From Actinomyces bovis (GTDB taxonomy: Bacteria; Actinomycetota; Actinomycetes; Actinomycetales; Actinomycetaceae): a stretch of 64,000 bases of DNA. Positions 1 to 13,306 of the stretch are shown piece after piece. Numbering within the stretch: the first letter of the stretch is position 1; every line of letters begins with the position of its first letter. The translations under genes and the position numbers were made by a program. The DNA is taken from contig NZ_UAPQ01000007.1 of the NCBI RefSeq assembly GCF_900444995.1, positions 186,001 to 250,000 on the forward strand, given 5' to 3'. Below the pieces are notes generated by a model, which did no database searches, was not told the DNA's origin, and saw only the letters and a program-made list of their open reading frames with translations.

Positions 1-1922
1 TTGAGTCAAACGCTTCAGCCTATATTCCTCCGTCCATACCAGGAAGGGCGCACGCCCGGCTGGGACACGGGCGCCTACTGCAATTCCAGGCTGCACGAGT
101 TGGGGGACGTCCACACGGCGCCGTACGCACATCGGAGCCGCAAATCGAGGATCTCAATTTGCGGGATCTTTCTTGGCCTGCCCCGGTGGGACCTGTGATT
201 GAGGAGGACATTTCGATTCCGACGGACTTGTCAGCCTTGGTCAACGCGATGTTGGAAGCTAGGAGCGAGCAAGGCTTGCCTGCACCGCATCGCCCTTGGC
301 TAGAACCACTGCCAGGGACGCTCGTGCTGGACGATCTACAGATCGCCTACGGCGAGCCATCACCTGCCGCTGAGCAAAAGGACCAGACCAGCTTCTCGGA
401 AGGGTTCTTGCCCCCAGTCGTGATCGGTTTGGAAGACCTTCCTGCATTGCAGGAGCAGCGGTTAATGACCTGGGATTACACTCACACAGCGCACCTAGGC
501 GTGGCCGGAGCGCCGAGAAGTGGACGTTCTACGGTGCTGCGGCTAATTGCCGTAGAGATTGCCAGATCAGCCTCTCCTGCAGATGTGCACCTATATGGCA
601 TCGATGGCGGCTCAGGGGCGCTGCTACCGTTAGTAGCTTTCCCACATTTTGGCGCAGTAATACTCAGAGACCAGACTGATCGCCTTAGGCGTCTGATAAC
701 GAAACTGGGCACGGAGATTGCCAGACGCCAGCAGCTCCTGGCATTAGAGGGCTATTCCTCCATATCTGAGCAGCGCGCGGCAGTCGCGCCGGGGGAGAAA
801 TTGCCTTATATAGTAATCTTGCTTGACCAGTGGGATGGAATCGTTGCGGTATATCAACAGGTCGACGGCGGTGACCTGCTTGAAAAACTTGAGAACTTGA
901 TGAGAGAAGGCTCCGCTGTGGGCCTCAGGTTTGTGCTCACCGGCGACCGACTAGTATTCCGGGGCCGCATGGGCACCTTACTGGAAGACAGGCTGCTGCT
1001 GCGTATGCCAACGCCAGAGGACTTCGATTTGGTCGGACTGCGCAGCCGAGATGTACCACTTGAAATGGTACCTGGACGCGGATTCCGTACCGGGGTGAAG
1101 CCACGAGAGGTACAGATTGCGCTACTCGATCAGGATCATGCAGGAACTGCACAAGTTGCGGCTATACAAAAAGAATCCCAGTCCGCCCAACAACGATGGG
1201 GGACGATCCCTAAGGAACTGCAGCCTCCACGAGTAGACGAGTTGCCACTGGTGATAGATGCAGACAAGGCCATGAAGATGGTCTCGACACCAATTGTAGG
1301 TATGGTTCCTCTCGGGGTTGGCGGCGACAGTCTAGACCTGCTTTCTGTGTCAATGGAAGAGATCGGTAATGGCCTGCTAGTAACCGGACCTCGACGCTCC
1401 GGTAAGTCCAACTCTCTAACCTTTATATTGAACTATTTACTGCAGGCTGGGGTGCGAACACTCTTGGTGCTTCCAAGACGCTCACCTCTACATGCCTGGA
1501 CTGGAAAGCCCGGAGTGTTGGGCGTGCTTGACAGCTCCGGAACAAAAGCTGATGTTGAGCAGATACTTGGACCAGAAGACTCTGACGTAGTCGTAATAAT
1601 CGATGATTTCGAGGTTCTAGGAAATGACCATGTGCTTGCGGATGCCCTGTGGGGCCATCTCAAGGCTTGCCGGGACAATACCGGCGGCGTCCTGATGGCT
1701 TGCGGAATTGATGATCTGCAGGCAGGGTATCGGGGTCTCCTGGCCGATATTCGTAAGACCCGCACGGGCCTGATTCTGGCGCCTCGCAGTGCGGGCGACG
1801 GAGATTCCTTCTCCGCACGGCTGCCGCGTTCTGTAGGAGCTCCAGTACCGCTTGGTCGAGGCCTGATGATCACCAGTCAAGGGTGGAGCTGGGTGCAGGT
1901 GCCCCGCCAAGAGCATCCGTAG
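1..1922 (+). CDS. FtsK/SpoIIIE (EccC-like) secretion ATPase, 5'-truncated by window edge
   Basis: The reading frame is open from base 3 with no stop, so the gene enters from the left and the methionine codon at 159 is internal. The visible N-terminal residues (IPPSIPGRAH then RFQAARVGGRP-like FQAARVGGRP) match the end of an upstream FtsK/SpoIIIE ATPase domain. Two further P-loop domains follow: GAPRSGRST near visible residue 168 with acidic strand VILLDQWDG, and GPRRSGKSN near residue 462 with VVVIIDDFEVL. Serial FtsK domains of this kind are known from EccC, the motor of type VII (ESX) secretion, and from related FHA-FtsK proteins. Which substrate it moves cannot be told, because the neighbours lie outside the window. 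Base composition is less GC-rich than that of hrpA next to it. Family is fairly sure; the EccC assignment is an inference. Confidence 0.75.
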   Translation, partial: ESNASAYIPPSIPGRAHARLGHGRLLQFQAARVGGRPHGAVRTSEPQIEDLNLRDLSWPAPVGPVIEEDISIPTDLSALVNAMLEARSEQGLPAPHRPWLEPLPGTLVLDDLQIAYGEPSPAAEQKDQTSFSEGFLPPVVIGLEDLPALQEQRLMTWDYTHTAHLGVAGAPRSGRSTVLRLIAVEIARSASPADVHLYGIDGGSGALLPLVAFPHFGAVILRDQTDRLRRLITKLGTEIARRQQLLALEGYSSISEQRAAVAPGEKLPYIVILLDQWDGIVAVYQQVDGGDLLEKLENLMREGSAVGLRFVLTGDRLVFRGRMGTLLEDRLLLRMPTPEDFDLVGLRSRDVPLEMVPGRGFRTGVKPREVQIALLDQDHAGTAQVAAIQKESQSAQQRWGTIPKELQPPRVDELPLVIDADKAMKMVSTPIVGMVPLGVGGDSLDLLSVSMEEIGNGLLVTGPRRSGKSNSLTFILNYLLQAGVRTLLVLPRRSPLHAWTGKPGVLGVLDSSGTKADVEQILGPEDSDVVVIIDDFEVLGNDHVLADALWGHLKACRDNTGGVLMACGIDDLQAGYRGLLADIRKTRTGLILAPRSAGDGDSFSARLPRSVGAPVPLGRGLMITSQGWSWVQVPRQEHP

Positions 1923-2053
1923 TTCGCTGGTACCTAGCCGAGCTTCTCCTTGACTAGGAGCTTTGCTCATGCAGCAGCTGTCCGTCCAAGCAGAGGTCTC
2001 GGCGCAAGCAGGCACTTTGGGTGCTTCCGAGTGTGAGGAACAATAGGCGGCCT

Positions 2054-6511
<4,458 letters not shown>

Positions 6512-6688
6512 ACGCTGGCGCCCTTAGCACGCAGCTCACGCGCCCACGCCAATCCCTGCGGCGGCATTCGCCAGAGTCACCACCCCGGGGCATAAGCCCG
6601 GCGGACACTGCTCACGGGCTTGCTAACCAGGCACCGCTCCCCATTCAACCCCCTCCAAAAATCGCTGTGATTACGCCACAATCTCTAT

Positions 6689-7534
6689 ATGGCTTCCTCC
6701 GACCTCGGTTGCGAAACTCGGCCTCTCGCAACCACTCCATCTAGCTTGCAACTGAGCACTGCCCCGCACTCCCCTGCGCTCAGCCGCCGCTCAGCCCTAG
6801 CTCTGGCCGCATTGGCCAGCGGCGTCGCCTCCGGTCTGCTGAGCGGCTGCAAACTGCCGTTCATGCGCAAGCAATTGGGTGGAACCGAACTCAGCAGCTC
6901 ACTGACTCGCCTCACCCCCAGCCTGCAGGAAGCACCGGAGCTCACCTCCGCCGTCGCCGCTTGCGATCAACTTGGTGCGCAGCTTCTAGCCAGCCAGCTG
7001 GCCGACGGCGCCCACGCCAACGCCCTAGCCAGCCCCGCCTCCCTAGCCCTGAACCTGGCCACCGCCGCCGTCGGCGCCACCGACCCCGCCACCCAGGGTC
7101 TCAACACCTTGTTGGGCTGCACTGACGAGGCCGCACGCAACACCACCTGGGCGGCAGCCACCGCCGCGCTGAACCAAGCCAAGGCAGCACAAGCCACCCC
7201 AACCGTGAATCTCTCCCTGCCACGCCTGGACCTGCAGACAGGCGCCAAGGGGGTGGACCTCCTCCCGGTGCTGGAGGCTTTGGGCGCAGATATCAAGCCC
7301 ATGGGGCGGATCAACCCGCAGTATCAGACCCTCGAATATCGCCAACAGGTGCGGCTAATTGTGCAAGAGGATGGCACCAAAGCTGCCGCCGTCACCGAGC
7401 ACCGCAGCGGAAAGACCGCAGTGAATATTGGCGACGTCGTGGATTTCGTGGTGGACCACCCTTATGTGTTGCGGCTGCGCGATCTAGCCACCGGCCTGTG
7501 CCTGTTTGAGGCGGTCATAAACTCGCCAAACTGA
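6689..7534 (+). CDS. Miniature serpin-like lipoprotein lacking the serpin core
   Basis: 281 residues. A twin-arginine pair (SRRSAL, residues 32-37) is followed by a hydrophobic stretch and a lipobox LLSGC with Cys54, so it is probably a Tat-exported lipoprotein. After that come a serpin-like N-terminal helical segment (ALASPASLALNLATAAVGA), then directly the C-terminal serpin elements: NLSLPRLDLQ, a hinge EDGTKAAAVTEH, and the terminal strands around VDFVVDHPYVLRL. Roughly 230 residues present in the complete serpin at 31853-33268 are absent, including the strands into which a cleaved loop inserts. The classical inhibitory mechanism therefore looks impossible. It may be a non-inhibitory derivative, a binding decoy, or a decaying copy, but the frame is intact. 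A CACAAT box lies 6 nt before the ATG and no Shine-Dalgarno is visible, so the transcript may be leaderless. Confidence 0.7.
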   Translation: MASSDLGCETRPLATTPSSLQLSTAPHSPALSRRSALALAALASGVASGLLSGCKLPFMRKQLGGTELSSSLTRLTPSLQEAPELTSAVAACDQLGAQLLASQLADGAHANALASPASLALNLATAAVGATDPATQGLNTLLGCTDEAARNTTWAAATAALNQAKAAQATPTVNLSLPRLDLQTGAKGVDLLPVLEALGADIKPMGRINPQYQTLEYRQQVRLIVQEDGTKAAAVTEHRSGKTAVNIGDVVDFVVDHPYVLRLRDLATGLCLFEAVINSPN

Positions 7535-7567
7535 GCTGGCCTGGCGGCGCGGCCCCTGGCTGTCAGT

Positions 7568-7622
7568 CGCCACGGCGGGCACAGCCACCGCTGCCCTCGC
7601 CAAGGCGGGCACAGCCACCGCT
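7568..7622. repeat. Two tandem copies of a 25-bp repeat (period 30) at a convergent gene junction
   Basis: CGCCA(C/A)GGCGGGCACAGC and the following CACCGCT occur at 7568-7592 and 7598-7622 with one mismatch. The second copy runs into the cls stop codon. The copies sit between the converging mini-serpin and cls genes. They may act in transcript ends; there is no clear hairpin with a T-run. Confidence 0.6.
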
Positions 7623-9133
7623 TACAAGACTGCGGACACGAGTCGGCAGACATTGTCCACATAGCGACGGCGCCACGGCTCGCGCGCCCACTGTTCAGCA
7701 GTCAGCTCAGTGGAGCGTTCCCGATAGATAGCGTCATTGGCGCGCAGCAGGTCATCCAGGTCCCCACCAAAGGCCAACAGCATGACCTCGTAGTTCAGGG
7801 CGAAGGAGCGGAAGTCCATATTGGAGGAGCCGATCACCGCCACTTCGTCGTCCACTGTCATGTATTTGGAGTGCAGCACGGTGGGGGCGGGGTAACGGAA
7901 GATGCGCACCCCGGCGGACAGCAGCGCCCCGTAATAGGAGCGTTGTGCGTGGTTGACGATGAACTGGTCGGATTCCAAGCCCACGAAGAGTTCCACCTCA
8001 ACCCCCCGGTAGGAGGCGGTTGTCAGGGCGGATAGCAGTGCCTCGTCAGGGATGAAGTAGGGGCTGGTGATGGAGACCTTGCGCGTGGCGTTTGAGATGA
8101 GCGTGAGGAACATGCGCAGGTTGGGCTCAGTGGGGTAGCCCGGGCCGGAGGGCACCAGTTGCATGGCATTGACGACGGCGTCGGGCCGCCCGGGCTGGGG
8201 GGCTGGTGCCCCCACCGGTTCACTGGCTTGGGCTTGCGCCACTAGCGGCAGGACCTGTTGGGTGGAGAGGTCTTCATCGGATTCGAAGAACCAGTCCATG
8301 GCGAAGATGGCCTCGGCCTCCAGCACAATCTCTCCGGTGACTTCCACGCTCAGGTCCTGCCATTTGCGGCCTGAGTTGAGGTTGCGGCGCGAGAGATAGT
8401 GCGGATCGATGATGTTGTGGGAGCCGATGAAGGCCCGCTCGGAGTCGATGGTCAGGAGCTTGCGGTGGTTGCGCAGGTCGGGGCGGCGGAAGCGGCGTTT
8501 ATGTGGCAGCAGCGGCATGGTGAGTCGCCAGGTCACGCCGATGGCGTCCAGCCGCGCTCCAAAGCGCCGCCAGCCGGGGTATTTGCGGGAACCCAGATGG
8601 TCCACCAGCAGTCGCACTTTGACGCCGCGCTCCACTGCCCGGGCAAGCGCTTGGTAGAAGATGTCGGTGGTGTCATCCCAAGCCTGGATGTAGAACTCCA
8701 CATGCACGTGGTGGCGGGCTTTATCCACTGCGCGGGCCATCTCTAGGTACATGGCGCGGCTATCCACATGCACGGCCACCACCTCCCCCGTGACGCAGGG
8801 CAGGCCGGTGAGGTTGTGGTTCATGCGGAGAATGCCGGTGAGCTGCGGGGTGGCGCTGGCCCCGGCAGGTAGGAGGGAGCGTCCGGCGGTGAACTGGTGG
8901 GCCAAGCTGGTGACCTCCTCCTGCTGCTGGCGCCGGCGGCCGTGGACCCAGGGGCTGCCCAGGAAGATGTAGAGCGGCAGGCCGATTAGGGGTAGCAGGA
9001 AGATGGTCAGCAGCCAGGCGGTGGAGGAGGAGGGACGCCGGTTCTCAGGCACGATGCCCAGCGCGACGAATTTGATGAGGTAATCCCCCGCCACCAATGC
9101 CGTCGTGAGAACAGGCTGCGTGTCCCAGTTCAT
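7622..9133 (-). CDS. cls: Cardiolipin synthase, phospholipase D superfamily
   Basis: 503 residues. Two N-terminal membrane segments (about residues 10-30 and 38-60) precede two HKD active-site motifs, HRKLLTID starting at His223 with following FIGSHN, and HSKYMTVD starting at His421 with VIGSSNMD. This is the order found in bacterial ClsA-type enzymes, which join two phosphatidylglycerol molecules to cardiolipin at the membrane. The start ATG at 9133 has GAGGA seven bases upstream; a farther ATG would add 29 residues without a ribosome-binding site. A proline/alanine-rich insert of some 30 residues between the two HKD halves is a lineage feature. Stand-alone gene. Confidence 0.93.
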   Translation of the reverse strand: MNWDTQPVLTTALVAGDYLIKFVALGIVPENRRPSSSTAWLLTIFLLPLIGLPLYIFLGSPWVHGRRRQQQEEVTSLAHQFTAGRSLLPAGASATPQLTGILRMNHNLTGLPCVTGEVVAVHVDSRAMYLEMARAVDKARHHVHVEFYIQAWDDTTDIFYQALARAVERGVKVRLLVDHLGSRKYPGWRRFGARLDAIGVTWRLTMPLLPHKRRFRRPDLRNHRKLLTIDSERAFIGSHNIIDPHYLSRRNLNSGRKWQDLSVEVTGEIVLEAEAIFAMDWFFESDEDLSTQQVLPLVAQAQASEPVGAPAPQPGRPDAVVNAMQLVPSGPGYPTEPNLRMFLTLISNATRKVSITSPYFIPDEALLSALTTASYRGVEVELFVGLESDQFIVNHAQRSYYGALLSAGVRIFRYPAPTVLHSKYMTVDDEVAVIGSSNMDFRSFALNYEVMLLAFGGDLDDLLRANDAIYRERSTELTAEQWAREPWRRRYVDNVCRLVSAVL

Positions 9134-9513
9134 GGGGTAATCCTCGCATGCGGTTACCTGGAGAGGTGGCGCCGCCGGTACTGACGCACCCCACCCCCGA
9201 GACATGGCGAAGGCCCGCACCCGGTTGGATCACCCGGGGCGGGCCCTTCGCAATGAGGTCCTCCATCCGGTTCCCAGCCGGAAGTGGATCCCTCCTTCAC
9301 CGAGTGGACCTTCATGTTCCCTTGACCATGAACTTGTCCCGTTGATGACCTTTCATCGGCGCTCCCCAGCACCTCCGGGCCGCCACCGTTCGGCGGTGAG
9401 ATAACTATGCACAGCTCACCTGGAAGCTCACCCACATTAACCCTGGGAACTCCCTGGCAAAACGTCCTGTCATTTCATTGCCTAGCATGCCGGTTTTCAG
9501 CGACATATCGGGC
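9134..9513. other. 380-base non-coding stretch with a strong hairpin upstream of cls
   Basis: No convincing gene on either strand. An imperfect 12-bp stem pairs 9207-9218 (GCGAAGGCCCGC) with 9239-9251 (GCGGGCCCTTCGC, one bulged base). On the minus strand it would fall in the cls leader, about 75 bases before the start codon, without a T-run. A smaller CACCG-TTCGG-CGGTG hairpin is present near 9388. I do not recognise a riboswitch class. Confidence 0.35.
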
Positions 9514-10485
9514 TCAGGTTGACGGCGTCGGGTCCCCAAACCAGGTGCGGAAGTAGCCATAGAAGTTCCAATTACCCCAGCTAGTGCAGTCATCCCCACC
9601 CGAAGCCGCCGCCGGATTCGGCTGGAATGGCGTGTAGGCATATAACCCCGCCGTCGCCTGATTAACCACCTGCAGCGGCGCGTGACCACAAGTCGCCTGC
9701 GGCGAGTAAGCCAGCTCCACCGGTCTGCCCGCCACCACCTGGTAGTTGCCGGGGTTCAGGCGGTAGCGCTGGAACTGGGAGGCAGCCCCATACAACTGAC
9801 GGAACAGCCCCACAAAACTCGGGTCACAGCTCCCGCCGTCTGGGCAGGCGTAGCCGGTAGCCGAGGCATAGTCGGTGGCAGTCAGGGCGCGCCCGGAGGC
9901 CGTGAGCAGCCCCTGTTCCTTTTGCAGCAGCACCAGCAGCACCTGTGGGTTGATGTCACAGGCGGCAGCCACCTTGTGGATGATCGTGGCCGCCGACTCC
10001 CCCTGAGCACCCGCATAACCACCCGGACAGGTAATGCTGGGCTCACGGTCCTCCGTGTCCACCATGACCTGCGCCAAGCAGGGGGTGCCGTCGCGGCCCG
10101 GCACGCAGCCTGCGTTGACCTGCGTGATGAAAGCGGAGACCTCCTGCTCGCTCATGGTCTGCGAGTTATAGAAGACCTCATCGTCAATGATGTGGGCGGC
10201 GTCAAAACCCGTCATATCCAGGGACACCGGGGCCGGAGCGGAGACCTCATCAGTTGTACCCGGCAGGGAGACCAGGGTTGGATGCGCCGCGCCAGCCCGA
10301 TTCCAAGTGTCAAACCAGCTCCGCAGACTCTGAGCCGCCAGCAGCAAGCAGACGATTAGACCCAAGCCGATCGCCAGCATGACAATGCTCCCCAAGCTAG
10401 GGAGAAAGCGACGGCGTCGGTTGCGGCGGGCAGAGCCGTTGCGGGGCCGGGCGCTGCGCGGGGTAGGGATGCTCATTGCGGTCAT
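9514..10485 (-). CDS. Membrane-anchored secreted protein with lysozyme-like (hemagglutinin-type) domain
   Basis: About 323 residues. A basic N-terminus (RRNRRRR) precedes one transmembrane segment (MLAIGLGLIVCLLLAA), after which the protein is extracellular. The outer domain has the pattern of a cell-surface family common in Actinobacteria: FDAAHIIDDEVFYN, ESAATIIHKVAAACDI, VLLVLLQKEQGLL, an ATGYACPDG segment and a C-terminal NWNFYGYFRTWFG. Database names for such proteins include hemagglutinin; the fold is probably lysozyme-like, with the Glu of KEQGL as candidate active-site residue (inference). Start is ambiguous between ATG 10485 and ATG 10476, neither with a clear ribosome-binding site. 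Divergent from the SprT-like gene at 10540. Confidence 0.7.
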   Translation of the reverse strand: MTAMSIPTPRSARPRNGSARRNRRRRFLPSLGSIVMLAIGLGLIVCLLLAAQSLRSWFDTWNRAGAAHPTLVSLPGTTDEVSAPAPVSLDMTGFDAAHIIDDEVFYNSQTMSEQEVSAFITQVNAGCVPGRDGTPCLAQVMVDTEDREPSITCPGGYAGAQGESAATIIHKVAAACDINPQVLLVLLQKEQGLLTASGRALTATDYASATGYACPDGGSCDPSFVGLFRQLYGAASQFQRYRLNPGNYQVVAGRPVELAYSPQATCGHAPLQVVNQATAGLYAYTPFQPNPAAASGGDDCTSWGNWNFYGYFRTWFGDPTPST

Positions 10486-10539
10486 ATTCGCATACCGGCC
10501 AGGACCAACCCGCACAGCTAGCCGCCTTAGGATGCCGTC

Positions 10540-11082
10540 ATGCAGCTGCCCGAGGTCCTGAGTCTGGCCCGTCAGCTCCTGACCCAGCACGGTTTGCAGG
10601 ACTGGGAGGTGCGCCTGGATCGGGCTCTACGCCGCGCTGGGCAATGTGATGAACGCCGCCGCCGCATCACCGTCTCCCGGCACCTAATGGAGCTCTACAC
10701 CGAGGCGGAGGTCCGCGAGACGATCCTGCACGAGGTGGCGCACGCTCTGGTCGGCAACCGGCACGCACACGACGCCGTCTGGGTGGCGCAGGCCCGGCAG
10801 ATCGGTGCCAGCGGCGCCCGCCTGGTGCCCCACAGCGCCCCACGAATCAAGGGCCGCTGGGTGGGGCACTGCCCGGCTGGGCATGAGGTGGACCGCACCC
10901 GCCGCCCCACCACACCTTTAGCTTGCGCGCGTTGCTCACGCCGCTTCAGCCTGGAAAACCTCATCTCCTGGTGCCACGACGGCGTGCCCGTAGCGCACGA
11001 GGCCTTAGGCCCGGGCTACAACCGCGCCCTCAAGCACGCCCTGCGGCAGGCCCGCAAGCGCCCTCGCCGCCCCCGAGGGTGA
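10540..11082 (+). CDS. SprT-like zinc metalloprotease domain protein
   Basis: 180 residues. The motif TILHEVAHALVG carries the HExxH zinc site near residue 66, in the SprT-like arrangement, and a C-terminal part has Cys pairs (CPAGHEV, CARCSRRF) that look like the zinc-ribbon tail found in this family. Related eukaryotic SPRTN proteins digest DNA-protein crosslinks; the role of bacterial SprT-like proteins is not settled. Start ATG 10540 has AGGA seven bases upstream. Very basic C-terminus (ARKRPRRPRG) is consistent with nucleic acid binding. Confidence 0.82.
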   Translation: MQLPEVLSLARQLLTQHGLQDWEVRLDRALRRAGQCDERRRRITVSRHLMELYTEAEVRETILHEVAHALVGNRHAHDAVWVAQARQIGASGARLVPHSAPRIKGRWVGHCPAGHEVDRTRRPTTPLACARCSRRFSLENLISWCHDGVPVAHEALGPGYNRALKHALRQARKRPRRPRG

Positions 11083-11237
11083 GCTGCGCTGAGCTGAGCC
11101 GCGCCCAAAGTTGAGCTGCCCCCCAGAGCTAATGCTGCGCCCCCGCAAATCACGCCCAGAGCAGGCCCGGCCTTCACGCCCAGGCAGCCGGTGCCACACC
11201 CAAGGCACAAGCACACCAGCCCAAAGCACAGCCCGCG

Positions 11238-12578
11238 TTAAGAGACCAGCTCATGAGCGGCCAAGAGCACCAGGGCACAGGTCCAAGCCAACGGGGCAGG
11301 GCCAGCCGGACTGCCATCAGCCAGCACCTTCTCCGGCAAAGCGCCTGCTGCCGTGCGGTGCGCCTCCAACCAAGCCAACAGCTCCTCCGCCTCCTGGCGC
11401 CAGCCGAGCCCAGCCGCCGACCAAGCCAACAGCGCCGTCTCCGGGGTCCAGGAGACGCCGTCGCGCCGCCACCCCTCCCCTGGCGCCACCCCACCGGCAG
11501 GTCGCGCCATGCGAGCCAAGGCCGTCGTCCGCACCGCCTCTGCTCCAGGCAGGGCGGTGGTGAAGGGCGGCAGCACTAAGGCGAGGGCAGCGTCGATCTG
11601 CCCCGGTGAACCGACCGCAGCCCCCACCCGCTCGGGGTACCTACCCCAGGTGGGGGCGTAAGCACGGCACATGGCTTCCCGCAATCTGGCGGCGCTGGCG
11701 GCAGCACGCGCGCTGAGCCCCTCCGGCAAGCCGGGCCGCGTAGCCACAGCTTCCAGGCCCAAAAGCGTGGCGGCGGCAGTGCCCAGAGTAGTGAAGCGTT
11801 CACGCACCTCCCAGTAGTCAGGACTGGCTGGGGGCAGGCCGGTAGGCCCGGCAGTAAGCCGCACAAGCCGCTCGCCGCTGCGGCACAAAGCCGCCTCCAA
11901 GGTGGCCAGGTCATCTGGGCGACTGCCCGTTGGCAGGACCTTAAGCACCCCCACGCTGGCCCAGGTGAACCAGCCGACGCCGTCGGTCTGTGGTGGGCGG
12001 GCGTCTGGCAGCCCACCGGCGGCGGTGTAGCGGGCTGCGTAGCTGCCGTCGGGGCCCTGCAAACTGGCCAGATGGGTCAGCACAGCCAAGGCCTCGTGGT
12101 GCAAGCCGCAGCGGGCCAGAGCTAAGGCGGCAAAGGAAGCGTCGCGTGGCCAGGTGTAGCGCCACCAGCTCACTGGCCCAGCGACGACGGCGCCGCGCGG
12201 GTAGGCGGTGTTAGCCAGCACTGGGCCGGTCAGGGCCAGCAGATCATCCAGGGCCGCAGAGCACAGCGCCTCCCAGCGTCCCGCAGGCAGTTGCGCCCCA
12301 GCCCGGCGGTCCCGCGCCGCCTGGGCCAAGCGCTCCCGCTGCACGGGATCCAAGCCCCGGGAGGTGACGGAGTCATCTGCGGGCACGCGACTGCCGGGCA
12401 GGTAGGTGGGAGCCACCCCGGGGGGCAAGGGCCACAGCACGCCGTCGGCACCTACGGCAAGACCACCGCTGAGCAGGGTGGGGGTGGGGCGCTGCAGCAA
12501 AGCGCGCACGCCAAGGCCGCCAAGGAGCGCGGCAGCAGGCAGGGAGGCGGCGCCGAGCAGGAAGTTACGGCGTCGCAA
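11238..12578 (-). CDS. GH15-like (glucoamylase family, six-hairpin) protein, Tat-exported
   Basis: 446 residues. MRRRNFLLGAASLPAAALLGG is a twin-arginine-type signal, so export through Tat is likely. The segment WWRYTWPRDASFAALALARCG is typical of the (alpha/alpha)6 barrel of glycoside hydrolase family 15 glucoamylases and relatives, and the repeated helical hairpins fit. I could not assign the catalytic glutamates with confidence, so substrate and even activity are open. The next gene upstream on the same strand (LytR_C protein) ends its coding 9 bases before this start, so they probably form an operon at the cell envelope. Convergent with the SprT-like gene. Confidence 0.75.
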   Translation of the reverse strand: MRRRNFLLGAASLPAAALLGGLGVRALLQRPTPTLLSGGLAVGADGVLWPLPPGVAPTYLPGSRVPADDSVTSRGLDPVQRERLAQAARDRRAGAQLPAGRWEALCSAALDDLLALTGPVLANTAYPRGAVVAGPVSWWRYTWPRDASFAALALARCGLHHEALAVLTHLASLQGPDGSYAARYTAAGGLPDARPPQTDGVGWFTWASVGVLKVLPTGSRPDDLATLEAALCRSGERLVRLTAGPTGLPPASPDYWEVRERFTTLGTAAATLLGLEAVATRPGLPEGLSARAAASAARLREAMCRAYAPTWGRYPERVGAAVGSPGQIDAALALVLPPFTTALPGAEAVRTTALARMARPAGGVAPGEGWRRDGVSWTPETALLAWSAAGLGWRQEAEELLAWLEAHRTAAGALPEKVLADGSPAGPAPLAWTCALVLLAAHELVS

Positions 12579-12587
12579 TCCCAGTTC

Positions 12588-13205
12588 TCACTCCTGGAAG
12601 TCTGCGCGCAGCACAACCACCAACGGGTTGGAACCGGTGGCCTCAGTGGACTTCTGCACGTTCTTGATCTTGAGGGTGTCAGCCAGTGCGCGGGCCGTGG
12701 GCTGGTGCTTATCGTCCCCGTAGAAGACCGTGGAGGTGGCCGGGTCGTTACCCGAGTAGATGCCCTGAGAAACCGTCACCGAGGTGTAGCCGGCGTTGCG
12801 GAGGCGGTCACCGGTGCGGCCCGCCAGGCCGGAAACGGTGGTGCCGTTGTGCACCGTCACCCCCAGGGTGAAGTCAGTAGAGGACGGGGCCCCACTAGCC
12901 GTGGCACCGCCGCCAGCTGATCCCGTCTCCGGTACCACGTTGCCGACGGAAGCAGTGGGCGAGACCCCGGGCTGTTCAGCCTGTGGGGCGGCGGTGGCCT
13001 TGGCCGTCGGCTTGCTCTCAGGGCTGCCCGCAGAGCTACCCAGCATGGCGACGGCCCCCCAGGCGAGAAGCGGTGCAATAACAATGACCAGCAGCAGCGG
13101 CAGCCAGCTGCGCCAAGCAGGAAGCTGGGCGCGGTGCACGCCGACGGGGGAGATGCCGTCGGTTTCAGCGTCAAACTCGTCGGGTGAATAGCTGTACGGG
13201 CTCAC
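12588..13205 (-). CDS. Membrane protein with extracellular LytR C-terminal domain
   Basis: 205 residues. N-terminal [12 protein letters not shown] and VGVHR motifs, then one membrane helix ([22 protein letters not shown]), a Pro/Ala/Ser/Thr-rich linker, and a C-terminal LytR_C domain ([20 protein letters not shown] ... VFYGDDKH). Proteins of this build are widespread in Actinobacteria and are thought to act at the cell wall alongside LytR-CpsA-Psr enzymes; this one has no LCP catalytic domain. GTG start at 13205. Divergent from ung. Confidence 0.85.
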   Translation of the reverse strand: MSPYSYSPDEFDAETDGISPVGVHRAQLPAWRSWLPLLLVIVIAPLLAWGAVAMLGSSAGSPESKPTAKATAAPQAEQPGVSPTASVGNVVPETGSAGGGATASGAPSSTDFTLGVTVHNGTTVSGLAGRTGDRLRNAGYTSVTVSQGIYSGNDPATSTVFYGDDKHQPTARALADTLKIKNVQKSTEATGSNPLVVVLRADFQE

Positions 13206-13306
13206 GGGTTCAGGCTACCGGCTTTCCACCCCATGGCACGCCAGGACACAGGTGCGCTGCGGGGCTTGTGGCCGACCTGTGGCATAACTCGTCTACGCTC
13301 CTGGAC

